Positions 34,277 through 43,835 of a DNA stretch of 64,000 bases are shown in pieces (positions within the stretch are counted from its first letter, which is position 1; every line of letters begins with the position of its first letter). The position numbers were made by a program, and so were the translations under genes. Under the pieces are notes generated by a model. That model ran no database searches, had not been told where the DNA came from, and worked only from the letters and a program-made list of their open reading frames with translations. The stretch comes from Leptospira selangorensis (GTDB lineage: Bacteria > Spirochaetota > Leptospiria > Leptospirales > Leptospiraceae), in NCBI RefSeq assembly GCF_004769405.1, contig NZ_RQES01000019.1, forward strand, positions 124,001 to 188,000. Reading direction: 5' to 3'.

Positions 34277-35107
34277 ATGGATCTAGTTCCTTATCTTGGC
34301 ATGTCAGATCTTCCATTAATTACGAATATTCACGAAGTTGCGGGAGGTAAAATTTTCCAGATCACAATGAATCGCCCGGATGTTCACAATGCAGTGAATA
34401 AGGAGATGGCGGATCTGTTTGTAGAAGCATGGAAAACTTTCCAAAAAGATCCTGAACTTACAGTAGCTATCTTACATGGAGCAGGGGATAAGGCATTTTG
34501 TTCCGGAGCGGATCTTTCCGGTTTAGATAAAATGGCTAATTTGTATTTAAATCAGGAAGAAAGAGAAGAGTATGCTAATAATGATCCTGGACCCTTAGGC
34601 GGATCAAGGATCGTCCAGAAAAAACCTGTGATTTCTGTATCTCATGGTTATACGTATGCAGGAGGTTTAGAATTATTTTGTCATGGACATATACGTATTG
34701 CTGAACCTCAGGCCATCTTCTCGGTTGCTTGTAGAAGATGGGGAGTTCCGCTTGTAGACGGAGGGACTGTGTATCTTCCTAGATTACTCGGATGGGGATC
34801 CGCATTACCATTGATCTTAACGGGACAAAGGATCCGAGCGGAAAGAGCCTATCAATTAGGTTTAGTATGGGAACTAGTAAAAAAAGGAAAAGGTTTAGAG
34901 AGAGCATTTTCTTATGCAACTCAACTTTGTAGGCAACCTAGAGACGCAATGTTCGCGGATTTGAATTCCGCTTTAGAAGGTTGGAATCTTCCCTTACAAG
35001 AAGCTTTGACTCTAGAAGCCAGAAATACTTTTCCAGTAATGGAAAGCGAAAGCACTAAGCAGGGAGTGCAGAGATTTTTGGATGGGGATAGATTCTGGTT
35101 TAGATAG
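34277..35107 (+). CDS. Enoyl-CoA hydratase/isomerase (crotonase family)
   Basis: 276 residues of the crotonase fold: ITMNRPDVHNAVNKEM, the oxyanion-hole segment AFCSGADLSGL, and the second motif HGYTYAGGLELFCHGHIRIAEPQAIFSVACRRWGVPLVDGG. Acts on enoyl-CoA or related acyl-CoA thioesters, likely in fatty-acid or side-chain degradation. An open frame begins at GTG 34250, but this falls in a hairpin; ATG 34277 or ATG 34301 are better. No strong ribosome binding site is visible before any of them. Confidence 0.82.
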   Translation: MDLVPYLGMSDLPLITNIHEVAGGKIFQITMNRPDVHNAVNKEMADLFVEAWKTFQKDPELTVAILHGAGDKAFCSGADLSGLDKMANLYLNQEEREEYANNDPGPLGGSRIVQKKPVISVSHGYTYAGGLELFCHGHIRIAEPQAIFSVACRRWGVPLVDGGTVYLPRLLGWGSALPLILTGQRIRAERAYQLGLVWELVKKGKGLERAFSYATQLCRQPRDAMFADLNSALEGWNLPLQEALTLEARNTFPVMESESTKQGVQRFLDGDRFWFR

Positions 35108-35124
35108 TATCTATATTTATAATT

Positions 35125-35439
35125 CTATAGTTTCCATTTGGAAGGTCTTCCAACATTATGAAATCTTCCTGCGGGAATATATAAAGGGTTATGCCCGGAT
35201 CTTGTAGGAGAAGAATAATTATTCTGATAATTCCTATAAGGATAAAATCCTCCTGAGGATCTGTAATAACGCCCTGTTCCACTAGATGAGTTGATTCGAT
35301 TACATTCGTAATAAGAATCGTAACAAACGAGTTCGTATTCCCTGGTTTGGTATTGGGACGCCATACAACCGATTAGAATACAAAAACAAATCCCTAAGGC
35401 GAGTTTTAGTAAGAGTAAGTTTTTATTCTTAGAAATCAT
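35125..35439 (-). CDS. Small Tyr/Ser-rich lipoprotein
   Basis: 104 residues with a signal sequence and lipobox ILIGC (Cys25), then a mature part rich in Tyr, Ser, Asn and Arg (YDSYYECNRINSSSG, YYRSSGGFYPYRNYQNNY). No family recognised. Convergent with the crotonase gene, with 17 bases between stops. Probably a surface or periplasmic lipoprotein of the type common in leptospires. Confidence 0.55.
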   Translation of the reverse strand: MISKNKNLLLLKLALGICFCILIGCMASQYQTREYELVCYDSYYECNRINSSSGTGRYYRSSGGFYPYRNYQNNYSSPTRSGHNPLYIPAGRFHNVGRPSKWKL

Positions 35440-35606
35440 AACTTAACGATCCTAATAAAACCATATGACCCTAGCTAGGTTCCCATTTATTTCGGAAATT
35501 GTATTGTTGATTCCGAAAAATAGTGATCTAATCCTAAAACCATTGCGATCCCCTATCAATGAGATAATATTTGAAAAAATTATCTGCCATATTATGGAGA
35601 ATGTTT

Positions 35607-35873
35607 ATGCGAACTAAAAAAAGGATTTTGATCTTACTATTGGTTCTATCTTCGCTCGGTTTTATAAATTGTAATACATATAACGATTTATACGGAACCG
35701 GGGGAAATGATAAGAGTGATAAGAAAAATTGTAATGCCGCCGCCGCATTGTATTTAAGCTGCTCTAACGAAAACCCGGGATATGCGAATACTGCATGTTC
35801 TTCCCAATATCTATTAGCCGTTGGTGCTTGTGGTTATGGTGGGGGAAGTGGAGGAGGGGGCGGAGGATATTGA
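35607..35873 (+). CDS. Small cysteine-containing lipoprotein with a glycine-rich tail
   Basis: 88 residues: signal sequence with lipobox GFINC, a central stretch with spaced cysteines (KKNCNAAAALYLSCSNENPGYANTACSSQYLLAVGACGYGG) and a run of glycines at the C-terminus. ATG 35607 has GGAGA 6 bases upstream, better than the TTG at 35571 or ATG 35601. Followed by a strong hairpin. The cysteine spacing resembles small leptospiral lipoproteins of unknown function. Confidence 0.6.
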   Translation: MRTKKRILILLLVLSSLGFINCNTYNDLYGTGGNDKSDKKNCNAAAALYLSCSNENPGYANTACSSQYLLAVGACGYGGGSGGGGGGY

Positions 35874-35898
35874 TCTAAAATTCTCTCTTCTTCTAATC

Positions 35899-35928
35899 AG
35901 ACGAATCCGACTTTTATCGGATTCGTCT
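35899..35928 (+). terminator. Intrinsic terminator after the small lipoprotein
   Basis: Perfect 12-base stem AGACGAATCCGA / TCGGATTCGTCT with a 6-base loop, followed by TCTTT. Sits between convergent genes and may serve both, though the T-tail is better on the plus strand. Confidence 0.7.
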
Positions 35929-35936
35929 TCTTTGAT

Positions 35937-36854
35937 CTATTCTTTACTGGAAAGAATTTCTACATTCCATTCTTTTAAATTAGTTAATACATAATTCAAA
36001 AGTGTTTCTTGGGCCTTTTTGGCATCTTTGGTATCTATCTGAGGGCCGAACTTCATATGGATTTTTCTGTCTCTGTATAGACTACCTAGATCTTTCCAGA
36101 CCTTACCATTCTCCCAAAAGTCCGTTTTGATCGCGAATGGAACAACAGGAACTCCAGCTCTGGATGCAAGTTTAACGGCGATCGAATTGAATTCCGCAGG
36201 GTTAAACGTTCTAGTTCTTGTACTTTGAGGAAATACTACGATAGAAACCCCTTTTTTCAGGAGATTTGCACCTTCCTCCAAAACCTTGACTAGGTCCTCT
36301 CTTGGATTGTCGCGTCCTACTGCGATCGGATCCCTACTTCTCATGATTGGGCCGAAATAACCTTTTATTAAACTTTCTTTAACTACATAAGTGAGTCTTC
36401 TATGAGGTACTAAAAAGTAGGAAAATACGAAAGTTTCCAAAACGCTCATATGGTTTCCCGCAAAAACCACAGGTCCCTTAGGGGAGATAACATTCTCTAA
36501 ATTTTCTATTTGGAATTTCCCTTGGCAACCTTCGATCAAGTCTAGGATCCCGCCTGATAATTCAATCCAACGAGGATCGAAAAACTTTCCATTAAGGGCA
36601 GTCTGCCTCGCTATCATGATCTGTCGGAAGTATCCGTATAAAAATGTAAGATCCGAACCGAGTAAGATCCGATCTAAAAGCCATCTTCTGCGATTTTGAG
36701 GAGTGATATATCTTAAGGAAACTCCTTCCCTTAGTTCAATTCTGCGTCCCAGCTCATCCTTGGTTAAGTCGAAGATCCCCGTTTTCAGGGCTGAATCAGG
36801 GATCTTAACTATAGGTGTTGTGATCTTATCATGAATGGATTCTGTTAAACTCAC
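35937..36854 (-). CDS. 1-acyl-sn-glycerol-3-phosphate acyltransferase-like (PlsC family) protein
   Basis: 305 residues of the PlsC lysophospholipid acyltransferase family. Motif I is GNHMSVLETF, an HX4E instead of the usual HX4D. The FPQSTRT motif replaces the usual FPEGTRS, and VPVVPFAI is the fourth block. There is no clear membrane segment other than the FSYFLV region. Probably acylates lysophospholipids. The Glu replacement occurs in a subgroup of the family and is probably functional. Starts about 130 bases after leuD. Confidence 0.75.
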   Translation of the reverse strand: MSLTESIHDKITTPIVKIPDSALKTGIFDLTKDELGRRIELREGVSLRYITPQNRRRWLLDRILLGSDLTFLYGYFRQIMIARQTALNGKFFDPRWIELSGGILDLIEGCQGKFQIENLENVISPKGPVVFAGNHMSVLETFVFSYFLVPHRRLTYVVKESLIKGYFGPIMRSRDPIAVGRDNPREDLVKVLEEGANLLKKGVSIVVFPQSTRTRTFNPAEFNSIAVKLASRAGVPVVPFAIKTDFWENGKVWKDLGSLYRDRKIHMKFGPQIDTKDAKKAQETLLNYVLTNLKEWNVEILSSKE

Positions 36855-36981
36855 TCTAGGTTCCTTTTAGAAGCGAAAGAATGACGAACATATTAATTTT
36901 CCCCGAATTCTTTTCCAGCTAATAAAAGGTTTTTTAAGATCTATTGTGCGGAGCACCGTCGAGAAAATTTTTGGGAGAAGG

Positions 36982-37608
36982 TCACCAATACACTTCCAAA
37001 AACGGCTTTTCTTTCTTACGTTTCTGTTCGAAATCCAAGATCTCTTTTGCATTTTTCAGAGTGATATCAATATCGTCTAAACCTTCTCGGATCCGATTTA
37101 CGGAAGCGGAATCCAAATGAAAGAAGAATGTTTTATCTCCCGCTTGCACTTCCAAATTTTCCAAATTGATCCTAATTTGAGATCCCGGGTTTTTGGTAAC
37201 CCATTCGTTTAGATAATTGATTTCTTCTTCTTTCAAACGAACTAATGCGATCCCGTTTTTTGCCGAATTGATGGAGAATATATCCGCGAAAGAAGGTGCT
37301 AAAATCGCCCTGAATCCGAAATCAGAAAGTGCCCAAGGCGCATGTTCTCTACTGGAACCGCAGCCGAAATTTTTCCCGGCTATCAAAACACTTGCATTTT
37401 TAAATCCTTCTTGGTTCAAAATGAATTCAGGATTTTGAATATTTCCTTCTAAGTCAGAATATCTCCAATCATGAAATAGATGTTTTCCAAAACCTTTCTT
37501 ATCTATCAATTTCATGAATTGTTTAGGGAGGATTTGATCGGTATCAATATCCTCTCTTGGAATGGAGATCGGAACTCCAGTATGTATTGTCCAAATTTTT
37601 GAGCTCAT
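36982..37608 (-). CDS. leuD: 3-isopropylmalate dehydratase small subunit LeuD
   Basis: 208 residues with the LeuD swivel domain: [18 protein letters not shown] at the N-terminus and the substrate-binding [25 protein letters not shown]. Together with LeuC it isomerises 2- to 3-isopropylmalate in leucine synthesis, and in leptospires also serves the citramalate route to isoleucine. Its start overlaps the leuC stop by 4 bases. Confidence 0.95.
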   Translation of the reverse strand: MSSKIWTIHTGVPISIPREDIDTDQILPKQFMKLIDKKGFGKHLFHDWRYSDLEGNIQNPEFILNQEGFKNASVLIAGKNFGCGSSREHAPWALSDFGFRAILAPSFADIFSINSAKNGIALVRLKEEEINYLNEWVTKNPGSQIRINLENLEVQAGDKTFFFHLDSASVNRIREGLDDIDITLKNAKEILDFEQKRKKEKPFLEVYW

Positions 37609-39008
37609 GCTAATTTCCTCACGTCTGAAAATTTTCCGGTTACCGCTGCTGCCGCTGCCATAGAAGGACTTACTAAATGAGTTCTTCCTCCTCTTCCTTG
37701 CCTTCCTTCAAAATTACGGTTAGAAGTAGAAGCGCATCTTTCTCCCGGCTTTAATACGTCGTCGTTCATTGCAAGACAAAGGGAACAACCCGGCTCTCTC
37801 CATTCGAATCCCGCTTCCTTGAAAATTTTATCCAAACCTTCCGATTCCGCCTGACGTTTTACTGAACCGGAACCTGGAACGACCAATGCCTGAACACCTG
37901 GATGTACTTTTTTTCCTCTGGCAACTTCTGCCGCAGATCTTAGGTCTTCTATCCTGGAATTCGTGCAGGAACCTATGAATACCTTATCAATTTTGATCTC
38001 GGAGATTGGTGTTCCAGGTTTTAAACCCATATACTCCAATGCATTCATTGCGGTTTCTTTTGCTCTGGCATCCTGGAATTCTTCCGGGTTTGGAACCACA
38101 GCTCCGATAGATAAAGACTGAGAAGGATTTGTCCCCCAGGTAACCTGAGGTTCTATTTTAGAAATATCTAATTCTATAATCTCATCATATACTGCGTCTA
38201 TATCCGTGAAGAATGTTTTCCAATATTCAACCGCCTGATCGAAACTTTTTCCTTTAGGGATCAATTTTCTATCTTTCAAATAATCGAAAGTGATTTGATC
38301 CGGAGCGATCAGGCTTGCTCTTGCTCCGGCCTCGATACTCATATTACAAATAGTCATTCTTCCCTCCATAGAAAGGGAATTTATCCATTCTCCTTTATAT
38401 TCCATGGTGAAACCTCTCCCGCCTGAGGTTCCGATCTTTGAAATCAGTTCTAAGACTATATCTTTTGCAGTGATGCCAAAACCCGGTTTGCCTATAAAAC
38501 GTACCAACATTGATTTTGTTTTTGCCTGTTTTAAAGTTTGGGTGGCAAGCACATGTTCCACTTCGCTTGTTCCAATACCGAAAGCCAATGCACCGAATGC
38601 TCCATGGGTTGCAGTATGAGAATCTCCGCATACGATTACTGAACCTGGAATAGTAAATCCTAATTCAGGTCCCAATACATGCACGATCCCTTGTTCAGGA
38701 TCTTCCGGCCCGAATAAACGGATCCCAAAGTTTTCACAGTTTTTTTCCATTGTGTCTATCTGCACTCTGGAGACAGGTCCTGCCGCATCTCTATTTTTAC
38801 GGTCCCTTGTGGAAACATTATGATCCACAACTCCGAATGTAAGATCTGTCCTTCTTACATTTCTATTCTTAGTCCTTAAACCTTCGAATGCTTGGGCAGA
38901 AGTCACTTCATGAAGAATATGACGGTCCACATATAAAATGGATTCAGAGTCGGAATTTTCCGAGATCCGATGGCTTTCCCAAATTTTGTCGTATAAAGTT
39001 TGTCCCAT
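37605..39008 (-). CDS. leuC: 3-isopropylmalate dehydratase large subunit LeuC
   Basis: 467 residues, the full length of LeuC. Aconitase-like features: [30 protein letters not shown] segment, [14 protein letters not shown] with the first 4Fe-4S cysteine, and [11 protein letters not shown] with the other two. The iron-sulfur enzyme partner of LeuD. Operon leuCD on the minus strand, divergent from a LysR regulator, with an inverted repeat in the shared promoter region. Confidence 0.96.
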   Translation of the reverse strand: MGQTLYDKIWESHRISENSDSESILYVDRHILHEVTSAQAFEGLRTKNRNVRRTDLTFGVVDHNVSTRDRKNRDAAGPVSRVQIDTMEKNCENFGIRLFGPEDPEQGIVHVLGPELGFTIPGSVIVCGDSHTATHGAFGALAFGIGTSEVEHVLATQTLKQAKTKSMLVRFIGKPGFGITAKDIVLELISKIGTSGGRGFTMEYKGEWINSLSMEGRMTICNMSIEAGARASLIAPDQITFDYLKDRKLIPKGKSFDQAVEYWKTFFTDIDAVYDEIIELDISKIEPQVTWGTNPSQSLSIGAVVPNPEEFQDARAKETAMNALEYMGLKPGTPISEIKIDKVFIGSCTNSRIEDLRSAAEVARGKKVHPGVQALVVPGSGSVKRQAESEGLDKIFKEAGFEWREPGCSLCLAMNDDVLKPGERCASTSNRNFEGRQGRGGRTHLVSPSMAAAAAVTGKFSDVRKLA

Positions 39009-39075
39009 ATTTCCCTCTTGTTAAAGAAGGTATCAAATTTACTGATATAATGCAAATAAATTGGTTTTATAAAAT

Positions 39076-39094
39076 ATATAACTAAAAGTTATAT
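39076..39094. promoter_or_regulatory. LysR-type inverted repeat between leuCD and its divergent regulator
   Basis: ATATAACT-AAA-AGTTATAT, 8-base arms with a 3-base spacer, containing the T-N11-A pattern of LysR operators. It lies 6 bases before the LysR start and about 68 bases before leuC. Confidence 0.5.
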
Positions 39095-39100
39095 GTACTT

Positions 39101-40000
39101 ATGGAATTCAGACAGATCGTTTATTTCCTGGAAATTTCGGAATCCGGCACATTCCAAAAGGCAGCTTCTCGTTTGGGATTAACACAACCGGCTCTCTCCA
39201 AACAGATCTATCTTTTGGAAAAAGAATTAGGCGTTAGTGTTTTGGAAAGAGGAGGAAGGTCTGTCCGACTCACTCATGAAGGAGAAAGATTCTACCAATA
39301 TTCGATCCGGATGAAAGAATTATGGGAAGAGATACAAGACGGTTTTTCCGGAGAGAATGAGCTAAAAGGAAATTATTCCATTTCAGCGGGAGGAACCGTT
39401 TCCGCTTGGATCCTACCTCAGATCTTAAAAGAGATCCTGAAAAAAAGGCCGGGACTTTCACTTTCCGTGAGAGAAGGAGACGCACAAGAAACAAAGGACG
39501 CGGTATTAAAGGGAGAAGTGGACCTAGGAATTTTAACTGGCCCTATTTCAGAACCAAGTTTGAATGTTTTAGAATTTCTTTCCGATCGGATCTTTCCCGT
39601 GGCTTCCAAGGATCATCCAATTTTTCTAAAAAAGAAAATAAAGATAGAAGATCTGAAAAAACAATCCTTTGTATTATTCCATCCTGGTTCCGCTCTTAGA
39701 AAGGCAGTGGAGAAGAGGATCAAATCTTTCTCTAAAGAATTCGGTCCTAAGATCGCAATGGAGCTGAGAAGTGTGGAATCGGTTATCAAATCTTTGGAAG
39801 CAGGGCTTGGGATCGGGTTTTTATCCGAATATTCGATTAGCCCAAAACTTAAAAAAATAAAATTCGAAGAATGGAATACTGAAAGGAAATTTTATCTTTG
39901 TTATCGCAAAAAATCCGGACCGGGACTTGCCTTACTTGCCGAGGAAATTTTAAGATCCGCGAAACAATGGGGATTGGAGAGAATACCTTCTTCCCTTTAA
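39101..40000 (+). CDS. LysR-family transcriptional regulator
   Basis: 299 residues with the N-terminal winged helix (FLEISESGTFQKAASRLGLTQPALSKQIYLLEKELGVSVLERG) and a C-terminal substrate-binding domain (about 90-295). Divergent from leuCD with an inverted repeat between them; by analogy it probably senses a leucine-pathway intermediate and controls leuCD. No close name is assigned. A stem overlapping the stop codon separates it from the convergent hydrolase. Confidence 0.88.
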   Translation: MEFRQIVYFLEISESGTFQKAASRLGLTQPALSKQIYLLEKELGVSVLERGGRSVRLTHEGERFYQYSIRMKELWEEIQDGFSGENELKGNYSISAGGTVSAWILPQILKEILKKRPGLSLSVREGDAQETKDAVLKGEVDLGILTGPISEPSLNVLEFLSDRIFPVASKDHPIFLKKKIKIEDLKKQSFVLFHPGSALRKAVEKRIKSFSKEFGPKIAMELRSVESVIKSLEAGLGIGFLSEYSISPKLKKIKFEEWNTERKFYLCYRKKSGPGLALLAEEILRSAKQWGLERIPSSL

Positions 40001-40013
40001 AAGGAAGAAGGTA
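39984..40013. terminator. Hairpin at the convergence of the LysR and hydrolase genes
   Basis: TACCTTCTTCC / GGAAGAAGGTA, an 11-base stem spanning the LysR stop codon, with an 8-base loop. No clear T-tract on either strand, so termination efficiency is uncertain. Confidence 0.45.
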
Positions 40014-40019
40014 AAGATC

Positions 40020-41021
40020 TTATTTTACTCCGGTTTTATGTAAGAAGTCCAAAACTTCTTTTTGGACCTTCTCCTTGTCGGAAAATACATGTTTAGAAGT
40101 TAGAACATGGCTTCCGTTTTCGATTTGAGCCTTTGTATTGAGTGGATTAGGAGTATCTCCGCCTATTTTATCAAAACCTTTTAGCATCGCAGGAACGCTT
40201 GCGGTTTTATCTTGGTGATCCTTATCTTTATAATAATATACTAATAGAGTAGGGACCTTGATCTTCTCCAAGCTATGTTGGCTTAGGACGAATTTAGTTG
40301 CATTACTTACGTGTTGGATTGCGCCTAAATATTGATCCTTATACCAATGCTCGTAATAATGTTCTCCAATTCCATCATCAGGTGTTTTTGGAGGGGATTT
40401 TCTTATCTTTCCTTGGACTGTTTCTCCAAATGTCATTCCACCCGGATAAAAGAATATTTTAGCCAGTGGAACTGCAAAATCAAAGAATGGAGAGAATAAT
40501 ACCAGATCCTTGATCTTATCCGGATATTTTCCTGCCAGATAAACTGAGATTAAACCACCCATACTGGTTCCCATAAGTATAGTTTGATTTCCTAATTTAT
40601 CCATCATTAATAGACTTTCTTCTGCTACGCGCAGATACTCGGTAAAAGGAGTGTCTCTATGATCTTCATTATTGGTTCCATGACCGGGAAGTCTTAAGTA
40701 GTATGTATTCGCTTTTAGTGAGGCGGAAATTTTATCTACAGTTTCTTCTCCTTCTGCGCGGGAAGCGCCGAAACCATGTATGTAAAGAATTGTATATTCT
40801 GTTTTACCTGGAGAATAACGGATCAGTTTTTCTTCCGAGCCCGGTCTACCGTGAAGTGATTTAGTCTCTTCTAACTTGGTTTTATAAAACGAATCGAAAC
40901 TTTGAGTTAAGTCCGCCTTTGGGTGGAATTCATATTTGGGAAATGTAGCGTAATAGATCCCCAAATAGGCGATAAGCACAGCACCTAGGCCAATCGAAAC
41001 CCGTTTGAATATTTTTTTCAT
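40020..41021 (-). CDS. Membrane-anchored alpha/beta hydrolase
   Basis: 333 residues with an N-terminal membrane helix (about 6-25) and an alpha/beta hydrolase core: LYIHGFGASRAEGE (oxyanion), nucleophile Ser in LMGTSMGGLISV, and a late His in ENGSHVL. Resembles monoacylglycerol lipase or carboxylesterase-like enzymes. ATG 41021 has GGAG 6 bases before it; the TTG at 41033 lies within that signal. Substrate unknown. Confidence 0.82.
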   Translation of the reverse strand: MKKIFKRVSIGLGAVLIAYLGIYYATFPKYEFHPKADLTQSFDSFYKTKLEETKSLHGRPGSEEKLIRYSPGKTEYTILYIHGFGASRAEGEETVDKISASLKANTYYLRLPGHGTNNEDHRDTPFTEYLRVAEESLLMMDKLGNQTILMGTSMGGLISVYLAGKYPDKIKDLVLFSPFFDFAVPLAKIFFYPGGMTFGETVQGKIRKSPPKTPDDGIGEHYYEHWYKDQYLGAIQHVSNATKFVLSQHSLEKIKVPTLLVYYYKDKDHQDKTASVPAMLKGFDKIGGDTPNPLNTKAQIENGSHVLTSKHVFSDKEKVQKEVLDFLHKTGVK

Positions 41022-41153
41022 CCTTCTCTCCAATTATTTTGCGGATTGAAATGAGCGACGAAAAGAATATTAGGAACCCTTTATTTTGAGGCAAGGATTT
41101 TTGTTGGAATAAATATGAGGATTTAGACCGAGTTCTTCTTTAATGAACAGTGC

Positions 41154-41585
41154 TTAAGCTCGTTTTTTCTTTTCAGAATCCAATTGGAAGAGCACATCTG
41201 AAAGATGGAACTCTCCTAGTTTTGCCTCGAGAGCGGATTGAGCCTCTTGGAAAATTCCAGTCAAAGTGGTTTGGATCTTTTTACCCACAGGGCATTTAGG
41301 GTTTGGCTTGTCATGGATGGAGAATAGAGGAGCCTCCGTTTCCACTGCCTTGTATATCTGTAAAAGTTGGATCTCCTCCGGAGATTTAGCGAGTTTTGCT
41401 CCCGCCACACCTTGTTTGGAAACCACAAGGCCCGCCTTTTTTAATTTTCCCAATAGGTTTCGGACTACAACCGGATTGGTTCCGATACTATCGGCCATAA
41501 TTTGAGAAGAACTGGCTTCTTCTCCGTCCCTGTCGATCAAGGAAAGAATATGGATCGCAATAGAATATCTGCTCGGAATCGACAT
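41154..41585 (-). CDS. Rrf2-family transcriptional regulator
   Basis: 143 residues. N-terminal winged helix (SRYSIAIHILSLI, SSSQIMADSIGTNPVVVRNLLGKLKKAGLV) and the GVAGAKLAKSPEEI wing are typical of Rrf2. Only one cysteine (Cys98 in NPKCPVG), so it cannot hold an NsrR- or IscR-style cluster by itself; a thiol switch or small-molecule control, as in YwnA or CymR, is possible. Divergent from a discoidin-like lipoprotein gene. Confidence 0.85.
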   Translation of the reverse strand: MSIPSRYSIAIHILSLIDRDGEEASSSQIMADSIGTNPVVVRNLLGKLKKAGLVVSKQGVAGAKLAKSPEEIQLLQIYKAVETEAPLFSIHDKPNPKCPVGKKIQTTLTGIFQEAQSALEAKLGEFHLSDVLFQLDSEKKKRA

Positions 41586-41767
41586 CTTTCCCCCCTTAGT
41601 TGATATTGAGCGATATGAATAGATTCGCCAATCATATTTTCAGACGGCCGAAATATCCGGGAACTTCTCCTGACAGGGAATAAAAAACAAATTTGAGTCT
41701 ATTTTTTCGTTTTCCCCTGGTTTAAGAAATATATTTCTGATTTCTGCAATTTCTCGGAGGCAATCCT

Positions 41768-43243
41768 ATGTTCGCCAAATATTCGACTCTATTAGTAGGG
41801 GCATTGTTCTTTTTTCACTGCGGTAAAAAATTGCCGGTTTCCATGATCACCGCCACTTCCATGGATAGCGGGCTTCCATTCGAGATCCTGGACGGAAAAA
41901 AATGGAGACCGGAAGAGGGTGCCAAATTTGTTAAACTTCATTTTTATCCGGATGAGACCTTCTTATTATCCAAGATAGAAGTTGAATCCTGTAACGGGGA
42001 CTTCTCGGATCCAATCACAGCCTATATTAACTTTGATGAATATAGCCAGGATCTTTCTACCGGATCCACTGCTGCGGTTTCCTTTGATGCTCCTAAGAGC
42101 ACTCGTTCTGTGACTTTCAATTTTCATAAAAATGCGAATTTATGTGTCCAAAAAGTAAACTTTTACGATGACAAAGGTTCCAAAATGAAATGGAAGGGAC
42201 CAAAGGTTGTAGAAGCAACTGTTGCCGCATCCGAAACTGCTAAGCCGAATCTTTCCTATGATGTGATGAACTTATTCGATTCTAGATACGAATATGCTTG
42301 GGCTTCCGACAAAAAAGGACCGGGAGTGACTTTAGATTTCGACTTTAAGGAAACACAAAAGATAAAATCTATCAAGATCTGGAACGGTTACCAAAGATCG
42401 GATAGACATTGCCAGACAAACGGAAGATTAAAAGTGGCAACTCTCACAGGTGATAATGGTTTCGAGGAGAAGATAGAAGTAGCGGATATCATGGGACCTC
42501 AGACCATCCAGTTCTCCAAAACTTTCGAAGGTAAAAAACTAAAACTTAAAGTAGATTCTATTTATACAGGAAAAGATTATAAAGGACTCGTAATCAGCGA
42601 GATCCGTTTTTCAGACGGAGATGATTGGATCTTACCGAATCCAATGGAACAAGTGAAGAAGATCGCAAAAAATAACTTTTTCCAATTCTCCGCGGCCAAT
42701 ATAGATAATGTTCTGAACTGGAGTTACGTAGGCGGGGAATATACTGGAAATGCTCCCACTTCTACGAATACAAATGTGGAACAACCTGCAGTGAATACTG
42801 AAGCAGCCGCAGAAGGAAATACTGGAGAAGAACAAACACCTGAATCCGGTCTTATATCCTCTAACTGGACATTACGTTTGAGATCCGACGGAAGTCTTTT
42901 TTTTGAAGGAAATACGACCGAAACGGACGGAGATGGACAGATTAATAAAAGTTTCTTTGCATTAGGAAATTATGAAGTGAAAGAAGCCAAACCTGACGGT
43001 TTGAAACTTCGTATATTCGGCCTTGTTCGTAAAATGACCCAAAAAGAATATAACGAAGATTATTACGGCGGAGACTGTAATGGTTGTGGAAGAGACTGTA
43101 ATAATAGCCAGGATTCGGAAAATGGGGAGAAAATTTTCCAAGAACAAATACTTCTTCGTAAATCCGGAAATAAACTTTTCATAAAGAATGAAAATCCTGG
43201 AAAAGTTTTCCAGTTTGCTACTTTGGAATTGGTTCAGGAATAA
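41768..43243 (+). CDS. Discoidin-like (NADase-type glycan-binding domain) lipoprotein
   Basis: 491 residues with lipobox FFFHC (Cys18). Two discoidin-like modules appear: residues about 25-130 and about 165-280. The second has MNLFDSRYEYAWASDKKGPGVTLDFDF and IKSIKIWNGYQRSDRHC, the signature of the NADase-type glycan-binding domain. A linker rich in Thr, Asn and Glu (PTSTNTNVEQPAVNTEAAAEG) follows, then a lipocalin-like C-terminal region with CNGCGRDC. Likely a surface lipoprotein that binds glycans. Excellent CGGAGG ribosome binding site. Next gene is 3 bases downstream. Confidence 0.7.
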   Translation: MFAKYSTLLVGALFFFHCGKKLPVSMITATSMDSGLPFEILDGKKWRPEEGAKFVKLHFYPDETFLLSKIEVESCNGDFSDPITAYINFDEYSQDLSTGSTAAVSFDAPKSTRSVTFNFHKNANLCVQKVNFYDDKGSKMKWKGPKVVEATVAASETAKPNLSYDVMNLFDSRYEYAWASDKKGPGVTLDFDFKETQKIKSIKIWNGYQRSDRHCQTNGRLKVATLTGDNGFEEKIEVADIMGPQTIQFSKTFEGKKLKLKVDSIYTGKDYKGLVISEIRFSDGDDWILPNPMEQVKKIAKNNFFQFSAANIDNVLNWSYVGGEYTGNAPTSTNTNVEQPAVNTEAAAEGNTGEEQTPESGLISSNWTLRLRSDGSLFFEGNTTETDGDGQINKSFFALGNYEVKEAKPDGLKLRIFGLVRKMTQKEYNEDYYGGDCNGCGRDCNNSQDSENGEKIFQEQILLRKSGNKLFIKNENPGKVFQFATLELVQE

Positions 43244-43246
43244 GTT

Positions 43247-43828
43247 TTGTTTAAGAAAGTTACTCTTCTTCTTTTCGTTTTGAGCCTCAGCTATTGCGAA
43301 AAAGATAAAACTTCCGATCCTTCTTTTTCCTTGAATTTATCCGGGAAAAAGGGGGGAGTTCCGGTACGTATAGATTGGATCTATAAAGGTTTTCCTGGAG
43401 AAATGAAAATTTATGAACTGGCTTCTCAGAGGCCGGTTCAACTCTGGGATACGAATACAGTTTCGGATCTGAATCAGGCTCCGATTTCTAGTTTGATAGA
43501 AGATTCAAAATTAATTTTGGGTCCGGGAGAAACCCGTAAGTTTGCTTTAGTATATAAGAATGAAACAAAGGAAAAATTATACTTCTTTGCGGCACCTCAT
43601 TCAGTGAATCCACCCGAGTTCGGTTTCGGTTTTAAATTCAAATGTCTTTGTGTGAATCATTTATTCCAAGTGGAACCCGGTTCTGTTTGGTATAGAATTG
43701 TAGAAATTCGTACAATGCCAAACTGGGCGAGTGATCCATTCCAGATCACTCATACTTTGGTGAGGGTTGATCCAAGCCAGGCGAAAGAATGGAGTAATTC
43801 AGGAACACATTCTCATTCAGATGAATGA
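43247..43828 (+). CDS. Lipoprotein with a Cox11/CtaG-like copper-binding domain
   Basis: 193 residues from a TTG start. Signal sequence with lipobox LSYC (Cys17). The C-terminal half (about 88-180) follows the Cox11/CtaG pattern: LGPGETRKFALVYKNET, AAPHSVNPPEFG, FKCLCV with Cys133/Cys135 at the place of the Cu-binding CFC of Cox11, VEPGS, DP and ITHTLVRVD. Cox11 delivers copper to CuB of aa3 oxidases and is normally membrane-anchored by a helix; here a lipid anchor replaces it. Three bases after the discoidin-like lipoprotein gene, so one operon. A histidine-rich end (THSHSDE) is also seen. The domain call is mine from pattern alone. Confidence 0.55.
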   Translation: MFKKVTLLLFVLSLSYCEKDKTSDPSFSLNLSGKKGGVPVRIDWIYKGFPGEMKIYELASQRPVQLWDTNTVSDLNQAPISSLIEDSKLILGPGETRKFALVYKNETKEKLYFFAAPHSVNPPEFGFGFKFKCLCVNHLFQVEPGSVWYRIVEIRTMPNWASDPFQITHTLVRVDPSQAKEWSNSGTHSHSDE

Positions 43829-43835
43829 GAATATT

